Shown here: in pieces, positions 40,576-50,110 of the stretch
How positions within the stretch are numbered: position 1 is the stretch's first letter
How the letters are laid out: every line of letters begins with the position of its first letter
Assembly (NCBI GenBank): GCA_030374765.1
Contig: JARGXX010000006.1
Span: 372,001 to 436,000, forward strand
From: Agarophyton chilense
Lineage: Eukaryota > Rhodophyta > Florideophyceae > Gracilariales > Gracilariaceae
DNA length: 64,000 bases
Direction of reading: 5' to 3'
Position numbers and translations under genes: made by a program
Notes under the pieces: generated by a model
The model's input: only the letters and a program-made list of their open reading frames with translations
What the model was told of the DNA's origin: nothing
Database searches by the model: none

Positions 40576-40970
40576 TCCGTACGGAGCAGCAGCCGCGTTC
40601 GCGAAAGGAATCTGCGGCGCAGCCGATGACGCGCTTTGCGGAAGCGGACCGGACCGGAAGCCGGAGAATTACCCCGCAGGGAGACGGTTGGGTTGATTGT
40701 TTTGGTTGCTCATAGGTGAGCGAAGAGGCCGGATGACCGGAAGAGGAGACCGGCGAAGCGAAAGACGATGCCGAGGAATCGGAGGACTGGCACGCAAGGA
40801 TGCGGATTCGGTTGAGATGGAACGTTGAGAACGGTTGTTGCCAGGAGACTGGAGTTTTGCCGCACTGCGTTTGTTGGCATCGGATGAAGTGGATCCCAGC
40901 GAGCTGGTTGCACTCTTATGCATTCGTCTCGGCGCGTCGCCCACCATCGCGGATGTCGTACTCGCGCCTC

Positions 40971-40980
40971 AGGAGGGGGA
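40971..40980 (+). promoter_or_regulatory. Element 1 polypurine tract
   Basis: AGGAGGGGGA lies 2 nt before the 3' LTR, the expected place for plus-strand DNA priming. Confidence 0.8.
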
Positions 40981-40982
40981 TA

Positions 40983-41922
40983 TGAAGTGCAACCCTCGTG
41001 AGGGCCGTTTTCTAGGACTTGGTTGTTTTTCCGCCTCGGGCGATACTTGTGAGATCTATGAGTAATACCGCTACTAGCGGGCTGGCGTAGCCAGGTATAT
41101 ACGCGTTGTAAGCGAAGTGCACAGGCGGCCGCTCGCCGTGGCCCCGATTCGGGTGTGACTTACCCACGTGTACCACGGATGGCCCAGGACAGGTTGGCAC
41201 AGCATAGCTCGACATTTCTCTATTTATTTAGCTTTATTACACTAGGTTAGGGAGCTCTCTACAGTATTCTACACTATATAGTGCCAGGGCGATCTCGCCC
41301 TGACACTCAGTAAACCTCCCCAACCAGGGTTCTTGGCTCTAAGTCTTTTTCCGCTTTCGCGAGTCTTCCACACTCTACGGAGGTGAAGCCGCGTTACTAA
41401 CGGTAGACTTATCCACCTTGCGTCAACAGGAGACTCACCGCCGTTAGCGTGTATATCTTTCATACCAACCAGGGTTCTTGGCTCTAAGTCTTTTTCCGCT
41501 TTCGCGAGTCTTCCACACTCTACGGAGGTGAAGCCGAGTTACTAACGGTAGACTTATCCACCCTGCGTCAACAGGAGGCTCACCGCTGTTAGCTTGTATA
41601 TCTTTCATACCACTGCCGTGTTCTCGCCCCAGTATTGGGTTTGCTACATATTTCTTTTGGCTCTCGTGGCCCATGCCGCCGATCGCCCCCACTGGGTGGT
41701 CCCCCCTTTTATCACTTGCCCACTCCCGTGGAATACAGCTCATACCTGGTCTGCTCCCTTCTAGCATCCCGCACTCTCCCCGCTTGGCGTGCCGGTGAAC
41801 CTCGGCCTTACACCCCGACTTAGTCGTGTTCACTCCGGAGAGGCTCCGTCGCCGTGCTACCCTCCTTGGAGGAAGACTCGGACATCTTCGTGTGTTTTCG
41901 CCGCCTATGGCGTTGTACTACA
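40983..41922 (+). repeat. Element 1 3' LTR (940 bp)
   Basis: Counterpart of 29860-30798; one extra T near 41708 and about 17 substitutions. The 145-bp internal duplication is at about 41320-41464 and 41465-41609. Confidence 0.95.
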
Positions 41923-41927
41923 GAAGT
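41923..41927 (+). repeat. Target-site duplication GAAGT, right
   Basis: Partner of 29855-29859. Confidence 0.93.
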
Positions 41928-43173
41928 CACGGAATCTGAAGGACCGGAAACCGAAGCAAGCAGTCGGGATCGCTGTAGCACAGGGGAGGGGGTCGGGTGG
42001 GGTCCAAAGTTTTTGGCGGGGAGGTCGAAAGGGGCCAGGGAACGCTATCCGGAAGGCCGTCTGGGGCCTCCAGCGGGAGCCGTGCTGGAGGAGGTTCTAA
42101 GTGTGCAGGTGACGTCCCAGGAGGTATCAGAGGCGGTATGGGAGGCAGTATCGAGGTCGACACATGCTGTGGTTGGCGAGAGGGTGGGAGGAGAGCAAGT
42201 AGCAATGCTGCTCAGTGACCACGGCGATGCAAAGAGGACAATGAGCGCAAGGACGACGGAGTGGAGGGCTTTCTGTGAGTACCGACTGGAAGTGGCCAGG
42301 GGTGGGGGTGGAGGTACTGAGGCGGTGGATGGGATTGACTTGGTCTGCTTTGTTGGCTGGCTCTCACAGCAACGCAAGAAGGGCAAGCGTAAGGTTTCAA
42401 GTCTTTCTTTGCCGCAGTACCGCTCAGCGGTACGCACGATGCATTCTAAGCTCAACCTACCGCTGCCTCCGACGCCGACGGAGTACCCCCCTCTCCCGAG
42501 GGTGATCAAGGCGTACAAGAAGTGGGAGAGTGAATTGTTCCCTCTCGCAGATGTGCGGGTGGGGATGGGTGCTGGGCTGGCGAGACAGATCTGGAGGAAG
42601 GGGATGGCGGCGGGGACAAGTGCGACGTGCGTGCGAGATGCAGCGATGGTGGTGTTCGCCTTCATATTTGGCCTGAGAGAGTCAAGTGTCCTGCATATCA
42701 AGGTTGAAGATATCTACGTGCTTACGTCCCACCGGTGTGAGGTGCTAGTGCGGTTTTTGAAGGGAAGGACAACTGATGAGGCGGTTCTGAGGGGTCCGAG
42801 GAGCTATGTGCCGCCGGGTCAAGATGAAGTGGAGATGCCGTTGTCTTTGGTGGTGAAGCATCTGTCGATGCCTGGGTCGGACTCGCAGTACCTTTTTTCT
42901 GGAAGGCGCCCGATTGCGGGATGGATGCAGCAGCGATTGCAACTGCTACTGGAGTCCGAAGGAGTCCGCGCGCCGGAGGGTTATTGCGACTCGTCGCATA
43001 GCATGCGCCTGGTGTCATTGACGGAACGAATTCTGCGTGGAGGATCGGTCGTTGAGTTACTCGCTCTCTACGATTGGGCATCCTCTTCACAGGGTATGCT
43101 ATCTGTCTACTTTGACCGAAGGATATCTACGACGCCGGACTCAAGGTGGTTCTTTTCTCAAGGTGGTGTGTGA
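41928..43173 (+). pseudogene. Tyrosine recombinase of the DIRS-like element (3' part, split by element 1)
   Basis: The C-terminal half has the tyrosine recombinase pattern: first Arg in FGLRESSVLHIKVEDI, HxxR in DSSHSMRLVSLTERIL, and a Trp/Tyr end in YDWASSSQGMLSVYF. The frame is intact to its TGA. Its 5' end lies on the other side of element 1: a frame with an ATG at 29696 runs open to 29859 and continues in phase at 41928 when the inserted element and one GAAGT copy are removed. The gene was therefore one frame overlapping the end of pol before the insertion. Confidence 0.8.
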
Positions 43174-43269
43174 TGGACGGCCGGCCAGGTAGGGAGAAGT
43201 GGCTATTCCGGCTCTCTACGCGAGTCTCTTGGGGCTTGACAATCCCCAAGACAGGAGGCTGTTTGGACT

Positions 43270-43425
43270 TTTCATCCTACTGAAGACCGAAAGGTTTTTT
43301 GTAATGAAAACATACAAGGCTGACACGTGGACGCTGTGGAAGTCAAGGTGATAACACACCGGCAGAGGTCGTCCCCAACCTGACCTCCGCTGGTATGCCG
43401 TTGTCCTCGCCGAGTACGTTTTCTC
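43270..43425 (+). repeat. Right 156-bp terminal direct repeat of the DIRS-like element
   Basis: Same unit as 26962-27117. A 7-bp inverted repeat (CTTGGGG ... CCCCAAG, 43228-43250) lies just upstream, after the recombinase stop. Confidence 0.88.
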
Positions 43426-43613
43426 CCTCCCTAACCCACCCGTCCTTTTAGTCTTTCCTGCATGCCTTTGTCCCCGTTCCTTGGTATAGGACCCATGACT
43501 CCCCCGCTTTAGGAATATCTAGCCGTTTTTACATAGTAAAAGCTATTGAGCCAAGTGCCCCATTGAGTACGAAGTGGGCGAGGATCCTCCATTTGGGGAT
43601 CTGAGCTGTTTGT
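43426..43613. other. Unassigned junction sequence
   Basis: C/T-rich sequence between the DIRS-like right repeat and the AT-rich copia fragment. It may be the rest of the DIRS-like 3' end or a copia leader; no repeat partner is seen. Confidence 0.3.
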
Positions 43614-45215
43614 GTGGTAAAATCAATATTTTCAAAGAAACTAAAAGAAGGAGATTTCGCAAAAGAACATAGGGAACAACTGAAACGTTTTAAAACCAAA
43701 TTACATCAACTGGGTGTTCAAAAATCAAAAGAAGTGTATATTATGCGAATATTACGAAGTCTACCAAAATCATACGAAAATTTTATTGTAACACTGGAAA
43801 ACATGGCAGAAAACTTATCAATCGAAGTACTTCATGCCAGAATCTTATGAGAAGAGTATAGAAAATCATTTACATCCGAAAAACAACAAAACGGAAATTT
43901 CCTTCAAAGAAAACATGAAAAGAGAAATACAGAATTCCCTTTCAACTGCCACTACTGTCAGAAAAAGGGCCTTGGAATTCGAGATTGTCCAAAGAAAAGG
44001 ATAGATAAGGAAAATGGTATATACAAAAATAGAAACCAATCAACAAACACATCAAATTATACAGTAAAAAGGGCAAATGTTTTTTAATGGCTTAGAAAGA
44101 AGACTCAAAACTGTCAGGAACATGGTACTTGGAATCAGGAGCATTATTACACATGACAAACAATCAATGGTGGTTTCTACCTAACAGTTTACAGAAAATT
44201 GACCCCATTACGATTAGACTGGGGAATGTAACAAAGTCACTTCAAACATAAAAGGAAATGTTGAAATGCACAAAACTGGAAATAGAAAAACTGAAATTTT
44301 AAAAATCTTTGATGTACTACATTTACCCGGAATTGCTGCAAATATTTTATCTATTGGACAAATCTATGAACGTGGTCATACTGTTCACTTTCAGAGAGGA
44401 TCATGTAAAATAATTTCAAGAAATAACAAGGAAACAATTTTAAACGTTCAAAATGAATCATCAACGTACTGGTTGAAAGCCTACAAAACTAAGGAAAATA
44501 GTTATTTCGCATAGACTGCCACACAAGAAATTTTTGAAATATGGTATACCACACTAAGACAAACTGGAGAATCAGTTTTAAATCAAATAATTTCAAAACA
44601 AACTGCTATCGGAATGCCAACGAAATAAGAACCAAAAAAGGAAAAATTCTTCAAGGGATGCGGTCTGAGGAAAATGGTTTTCAAAGTCAATTAGACCTCT
44701 TAACGACTTACATGAAAAATAAAAACTGGAATTAATTCACATAGACCTCTTTGGTCCTGTGAAAACAATGTCAAAAGGAAAAACATCATATTTTATCATG
44801 TGTACATATGATTACAATAGTAATTCTTATGTCTGTTTCATGAAAAAAGACGAAAAGGTTAAAAAGACGAAGGACATTATTGAAATGGCTGAGAATCAAA
44901 CTGTACAGTCAGTCCAAAGAAGTTGTAGCGACAGAGGGGAAGAATTTATATTTACAGAATTTCAAGAACTCTTTAAATCAAAAGGAATTGTTCATGAGCC
45001 TACAGCTGCTCACCAACCATAACAAAATGAAACTGCAGAAAGACCTAATAGAACACTATATGAAAAAGCTCGTTGTATGCTTTAATATCACAGTGCTTCT
45101 AAAAGTTTCTGGGCCGAGGCAGTACAGACGGCAAACAAAATCAGAAATATAATTGCAACAAAAAACTTAAAAATTTGAGTCCTGAAGAAAAATGGTCTAC
45201 AAAGAAGCCGAACCT
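43614..45215 (+). pseudogene. Decayed, AT-rich Ty1/copia gag-pol fragment
   Basis: Pieces in several frames follow the copia order. Gag: RSLPKSYENFIVTLEN. Zinc knuckle: CHYCQKKGLGIRDCP. Protease site: WYLESGALLHMT near 44125, where the usual DSGA has become ESGA. GAG-pre-integrase: HLPGIAANILSIGQI. Integrase: HIDLFGPVKTMSKGKTSYF, RSCSDRGEEF and HEPTAAHQP. Stops and frameshifts are frequent. Base composition is far more AT-rich than both neighbours. The copy ends abruptly at 45215, where element 3 begins; the RT and RNase H would lie beyond the window's right end. Confidence 0.82.
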
Positions 45216-45874
45216 TGTCGTATAGCGCCAGAAGGTTTGACCTTTGAAGTTGTCAATATCCTACACTGACCTTGTAGGTGATGAATGCGAGGGATCATCG
45301 GCCATGCAGCTCCGGGCGAGCTACCATCTAGGTGTTGCCAGCCACGTGTAGTGTTGACATGTACCTTCTGGTTGAGTAATTGTTAGTAATTGTAATTGTA
45401 ATCATGTTTATTTTAGTACAGTAGTGGAGTGGCCACCTGGCACTGTAGCCAGTGCTGGCCAGGTCTCTGACACTAGGTCAGAGACCTTGCCTTGCTGGCA
45501 CCTCCCGGGTGATCTGGAGAGTGCAGTCCACTACATATAGGGAACTGCACCTCCCCCATCCTAATTTGATAAAGACAGGCACCACTTGGGTCACGACTAT
45601 ACCTTTTGGTTCATCGTTTCTCAACTACCCCACAGGCTTTCCCGCTCGTCGACGCCTACCATCGTTTACCTACACGGTATAGGCTAGTTGCCCCGCCGTT
45701 TGCACCTGCGGGTTTTCACGGTGCTCTGTTACCATCAAGGTTTACTACGTCTACCTTCTAAGGTTGAGCGTCACCACGCTCCCGACGGTTGAGCGTCACC
45801 ACGCTCCGGACGGTTGAGCTTCACCACGCTCCCGAGAAAAGACAGTAGCATACCCCAGAGGTGATTGTACGACA
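45216..45874 (+). repeat. Element 3 5' LTR (659 bp)
   Basis: Limits are inferred from the terminal inverted repeat TGTCGTA...TACGACA, the sharp change from copia sequence on the left and the primer-binding site 3 nt to the right. The other LTR is outside the window, so the limits are not confirmed by repeat comparison. Confidence 0.75.
45762..45836 (+). repeat. Three tandem 25-bp hairpin units in the element 3 LTR
   Basis: GGTTGAGCGTCACCACGCTC plus 5 bases, repeated three times. The core GAGCGT-CACC-ACGCTC is a perfect hairpin in the first two units and has one mismatch in the third. Confidence 0.9.
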
Positions 45875-45877
45875 TTT

Positions 45878-45891
45878 TGGTCTCCCGACTT
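45878..45891 (+). promoter_or_regulatory. Element 3 primer-binding site
   Basis: TGGTCTCCCGACTT, 3 nt after the inferred LTR end. It begins with the TGG expected opposite tRNA CCA. Confidence 0.82.
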
Positions 45892-46021
45892 GGAAATTGT
45901 TTTTAGGTTTCCTCGTACCTTCACGGTTCACATGAGTTTCCGAGAAGGAGTGGACTCTCGTACACCTACTTGGTTTCAGGAAATCCCGCTAAGCATTACG
46001 GGATACCACTATTGGTCACAA

Positions 46022-48246
46022 ATGGAACGACCTAAAAGGAATACGCGTGGTGCGAGCGCCCCACCAAGCCATAAAGGTCTTAAAGGAGCCCCATCGGCTC
46101 AACCGATTCTGGAAAACCTCGAGGAGCTGCTCCGGCACCCTCGGGACGAAACCGTAAAGGTACTTGGTCCGCCGCCTATGGAAACGGAACCTCAAAGGGA
46201 ATTAACAATCGAGGTTGCAGCGGAGGAGCTATAGCCTCAGCTCGTAGAGCGAGCGAAAGCGCTCGTCACCCTCACAGTCGAGGATGCATTAACCTTAAAG
46301 GAGAAGTCGGATACCCGGATGGTTCCGCCCTCAATGGACGTCGATGCATTTACCCGTATTGTGGTTGACCGAGCAGCTCAAGAGCTGTCGGGAAGGATAC
46401 CTGAAATGGGGAAACAGTATCTCTTTACAGATGCCAGGGAGCATGTTTAGCGCGCTGTGCAGGACGTTTGGGTTTCCGAGGGATTCGCAGAATCCCGACC
46501 TACACAGTTGAACATCTCGAAGCGCGTACCACGAGGGTTCCAATTAGGTCATTCTACTCATTCCAAACACTTACCTACTGATAGTGAGTACCTACAAGGT
46601 CCAAGGCAAAGTCAAGAGGTCCCAGGGAAGGTAGATCTTCAAGACATTTACCTGCCACAAATTAAAGGTTTCGTTCAAAAGGATACCCATAGAGGTGGTG
46701 CCTAGGACGATTTGTCTGACTCGTTGGATGAGCGACGAAGAAACCGAAAAGAAAAGAAGCGGAGGACGAAGAGGGGAAAGAAACGAGAGGATGGTTCAGA
46801 CCCCCGACTCGACAGACTCCAGTTCCGATACGAGTTCATCGTTGGATGATGACTGTAAAGGTAAGAAGAAGAAGAAGACGAACAGGTCGACGAAGAAGTC
46901 GTCGAAAAAGAACCGAAAGGGTAAAAAGCGATACAATGAGTCGCCCGACTCTGGGTCGGACACCGAAATGGACCTGGAGGTGTACCAACCGTTGAACGAT
47001 ATGTTCACCAAAGCGGTTGATTACAGGACTTATCGGTTGATCAACAAGTCTTCTTAATACACCCAAGAGGGTGCTCAGAAGATTAATAAGCACCACAAGA
47101 AGCTCAGCTTCCAAATGGGTGACACAACCTTCACAGGTACGGATCCTATTGCGGTAAATGAGTTTCTACAGAAGTTCAAGCTTGCATGTGACCAAAATGG
47201 GTTTTCCGAGGGCACTGTTATGTGGCTATTTCAGTTTTACCTTAAAGTACAAGCATACTACTTGCTGCAGGGTATGCTCCGCGGCAACACCTTAGCGATG
47301 GATGAGGATGGCACAGAGATGTTGGAGTCATGCCCAGAGGTGGTCATTTCCTTTTGGAAACATATGCCACCGATGAGGTTATCCAAGAGGCTTAGTCGGA
47401 AGTCCTCGCTTACCATCAAAGGTCTGGGTAAACCGAATCGGAGTTTTCGCTCGCGCTTTGGAATCTGGAAACCCGTTGTGGTAATGTGTTCACTACCTCG
47501 AGGTTAAAGTCGCTATTTGCCGACAATGTCGACAAAGCGATCCGTTCCCAGGTACGCAATTACCTGGTACGCAATTACCTGGCCACTAACCGAAAGGTAG
47601 TCTACAATGGGCTGGCTCGATACTCCCAGGGCCTTGGAGATACTCTTCTGCTGGGAAAGAGACCAGCCGTGCCTCCAACCTTGAAGGATAAACCGAAAAG
47701 GTCGGTCTTGGAAATTGAAGATACCACAACCTCAGAGGGTAGCTCGCACCTCGAAGTACCTACAGGGATCGCTATCCACTGGGTAGGGACCCAGGGGCGG
47801 TTCTCGAATCCGTCGTCGGTAGGAAATTGGTCGTCAACGCGTACACCAACTCGGTACAATCGCCGCCAAGTTCAGTGAGCTCGCATAGGATGCCAGTAGC
47901 GAGCTCCCATAACTCACCACCCACATCCGACGCCACTGCTCCTACCAACCAGGTTTCGAAGCCCCCCTCAATGGTAACGCGAGACCCTCAAACTGGAGGC
48001 CTCGTTTGCTGGTTTTGTCTCGCGACAGACCATTTGGCAAAAAATTGCCCTAACTTACATCCAGGGATGAGAGACCAGTTGATTCAGGCTCGCATGCAGA
48101 ATCACCAACACCTCTATGGGTCTTCAACGCAAGCACCAAATAGGTTCCAACCCCGTACACCGGTACAGATCAATACCATCGAGGAAACACCAAACTTGGA
48201 CTCCACCCCTCCCGTACAGGAGGAAAACACCGAGCGGTTGGCGTAA
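46022..48246 (+). pseudogene. Element 3 gag, broken
   Basis: It starts at an ATG giving MERPKRNTRGASAP. There are several stops (46232, 46448, 47054) and frameshifts. A Ser/Asp/Lys-rich tract (SSSDTSSSLDDD, then poly-Lys) precedes a capsid-like segment (DPIAVNEFLQKFKLACDQNG) aligned with the element 1 gag core. A zinc knuckle, CWFCLATDHLAKNC (C-x2-C-x4-H-x4-C), is at about 48010. The order matches elements 1 and 2. Confidence 0.75.
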
Positions 48247-49443
48247 TGGCCGAACCCAACCTGCAATCGGAAGGCCAATATATACCCAGAACCTTGAAGG
48301 TAGAAGAGAACACGTCACAACCAGTTCCGGTTTGTCATATGAAGTACAACAACTATAAAGTACGTGCTTCAATGTGTTTCTCCGATCGCCTTGCGGTTCC
48401 GGTCACCTGCATGTTGGATACGGGGGCCCGCCCAAACGTGCTGAACTCCCGCGTCATACCTAAGGCGGTACTTCGGAACTTGAGCCGACCTCCCGAAAAC
48501 AACCCGCTGGTGGATGTAAAAGAGCGCCCATTAAACCTTCGAGGTATGCTCACCCCTTTGGTGCAGCTCGGACACCTCAAGGTAAGACTGCAATTCTTTG
48601 TTGTCGACCGTTTACCGACAGACTGCCTACTAGGTACGACCTTCATTGACAGACATGTCAAAGCAATCCTTCCTGGTTCCCATACAGTCGCCCTACGTCA
48701 CGGGGGACGAATTTCCATTTTAGGTAATACGGAAACCAAACGGGGATGGTTCGTCAAACCGAAGAAGAGGATATCCACCGAAACGGTCTCCAACAAAGTG
48801 TGCATTACCAAACAGGTTGTTATCCCGCCAATGCACCAAATATTGGTACCGGTGTCGTTTGCGACCCCCGGGCTGGTCATATTACAAAACCATCCGAGGT
48901 TGGCACATTGACATCTCACCTTGATGGCCAACGGGATTGTCGACATCATCCCAAATCAACCCTTTAAGGTGTGTCTCAGCAACTTCAGCAGTCATGACGT
49001 GAAGTTGCCGAAAATTACCAATGCTGGCATCGCACTACCGGCACCACAAGGTTTCTTCACCGTAGCTCACACTGATCTCGGCGAGGTCGCCCTCGATAAG
49101 GAAGGGGGGTGCGCAAATGCGTCCACAACCAGAAAGGTATCGATAAATACCAACTTGGAAGCGAAAGTAATCGATAAGGCATCGGTAGACAAAGAAGAGA
49201 AACCGGACCCTGAGAGGCAATGGCAGGATACAGTCCAGATCGGTGAAGAAAACGGCCAACTGCGGGGCCGTATCATCGACCTTCTGGAGGAGTTCGAAAC
49301 CATGTGGTCAGGCCATCTGGGCCAAATTAAGGCCACACCGCATCGCATCGAGCTCCTCTCTGACTCGAAGCCGATTTACCAGCAACCATACCGAGCAGGT
49401 TCAAAGGCGAGAGAGATAGAACTCAAAGAAGTGGAGCGAATGC

Positions 49444-50110
49444 TGTAGTATCCGCTCTAACGGAGGGAGCAGACACCTGCGACAGCGTTCGGACTGCCGA
49501 TGGGTCGCTTGCGGCGAAGGAAAAGGGGTGGTAGAGCTACAACACCAGCGAGCTGGAAGTGGGGTGTAAGGCCACTACTCGCCAGCGAGGGTGAACAGTG
49601 CAACTGTAAAACGTTGATGGAACGTAGGTACGAGACGGCTCGTGAAGTGGTTCGGGGCTGGCTATCTATGATAGCTCGTCCGGATCTCTGGTTAAGGCAT
49701 CCTAAGCGAGGAACAGAACAGTCATGATGCCCATGTTGTCTCCTTTACTTGGAGTCGGCGCTCACCTCTGGTACACTACATACTGTGTACCAAGGTGAGT
49801 GCCCAAATAAATATATAAATAATACCCAGTGGTCAGCCACTTAGCCAAACCACTGTATGGGTATGGTCCCTAATGGACGTCTAGCTACAAAGGGTAGTAG
49901 AACCAGCCACGTGGATCGCCACTACATGCGCCGTTGCAAGCCACTCGACCCATGACGCCACGTGTTCCACTAAGAAATTCTGCCTGTAGGCATCCTATGC
50001 GGTGTGCCGTTTCATATCACAATGCTGATGATATCACTCACTTATGAGTTCCAACCGCGACTTCGCGAAAAACCAACCTATCGGATTCCCCGACATAGTA
50101 GAATACTACA
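49444..50110 (-). mobile_element. Solo LTR of the element 2 family in element 3 pol
   Basis: A 667-bp unit, TGTAGTATCC...GAATACTACA, nearly identical (about 98%) to 53864-54529. It is flanked by AATGC at 49439-49443 and 50111-50115. Removing it with one AATGC restores the RT frame (VERML|QEGVIEP). No internal sequence is left, so it arose by LTR-LTR recombination. Strand is given relative to element 2's transcription. Confidence 0.95.
49761..49799 (-). repeat. LTR-internal imperfect hairpin
   Basis: CTCACC-TC-TGGTACAC pairs with GTGTACCA-A-GGTGAG around an 8-nt loop. The 53864 LTR has the same structure at about 54181-54219; its one arm change leaves a wobble pair. Confidence 0.6.

Larger units (their letters stand above)
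29860..41922 (+). mobile_element. Element 1: full-length Ty3/gypsy chromovirus with antisense ORF
   Basis: Complete LTR retrotransposon of 12,063 bp. Target duplication GAAGT at 29855-29859 and 41923-41927. LTRs start TGAAGTGCAAC and end GTTGCACTACA (5' copy), an imperfect terminal inverted repeat. Primer-binding site at 30802-30815, polypurine tract at 40971-40980. It encodes gag, protease-RT-RNase H-integrase-chromodomain and, on the opposite strand, a 521-codon ORF. LTR identity is about 98% by my count (17 substitutions and one indel), so insertion was recent. It sits inside the DIRS-like element's recombinase gene. Confidence 0.95.
26962..43425 (+). mobile_element. DIRS/PAT-like tyrosine-recombinase retrotransposon, interrupted
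   Basis: A unit bounded by 156-bp direct repeats carries a gag-like frame, a reverse transcriptase-RNase H frame and a tyrosine recombinase, in the order typical of DIRS-superfamily elements. Removing the 12-kb insertion (29860-41922 and one target copy) leaves about 4.4 kb, a normal size. I could not find the internal complementary region of DIRS1 or the second repeat pair of PAT/Ngaro elements, so the subfamily is open. Coding frames contain a stop and frameshifts, so this copy is dead. Confidence 0.8.

Noticed and set aside
29860-41922. The two 940-bp repeats as a segmental duplication
   Set aside because: TG/CA ends, GAAGT duplication, PBS, PPT and gag-pol between them show they are LTRs.
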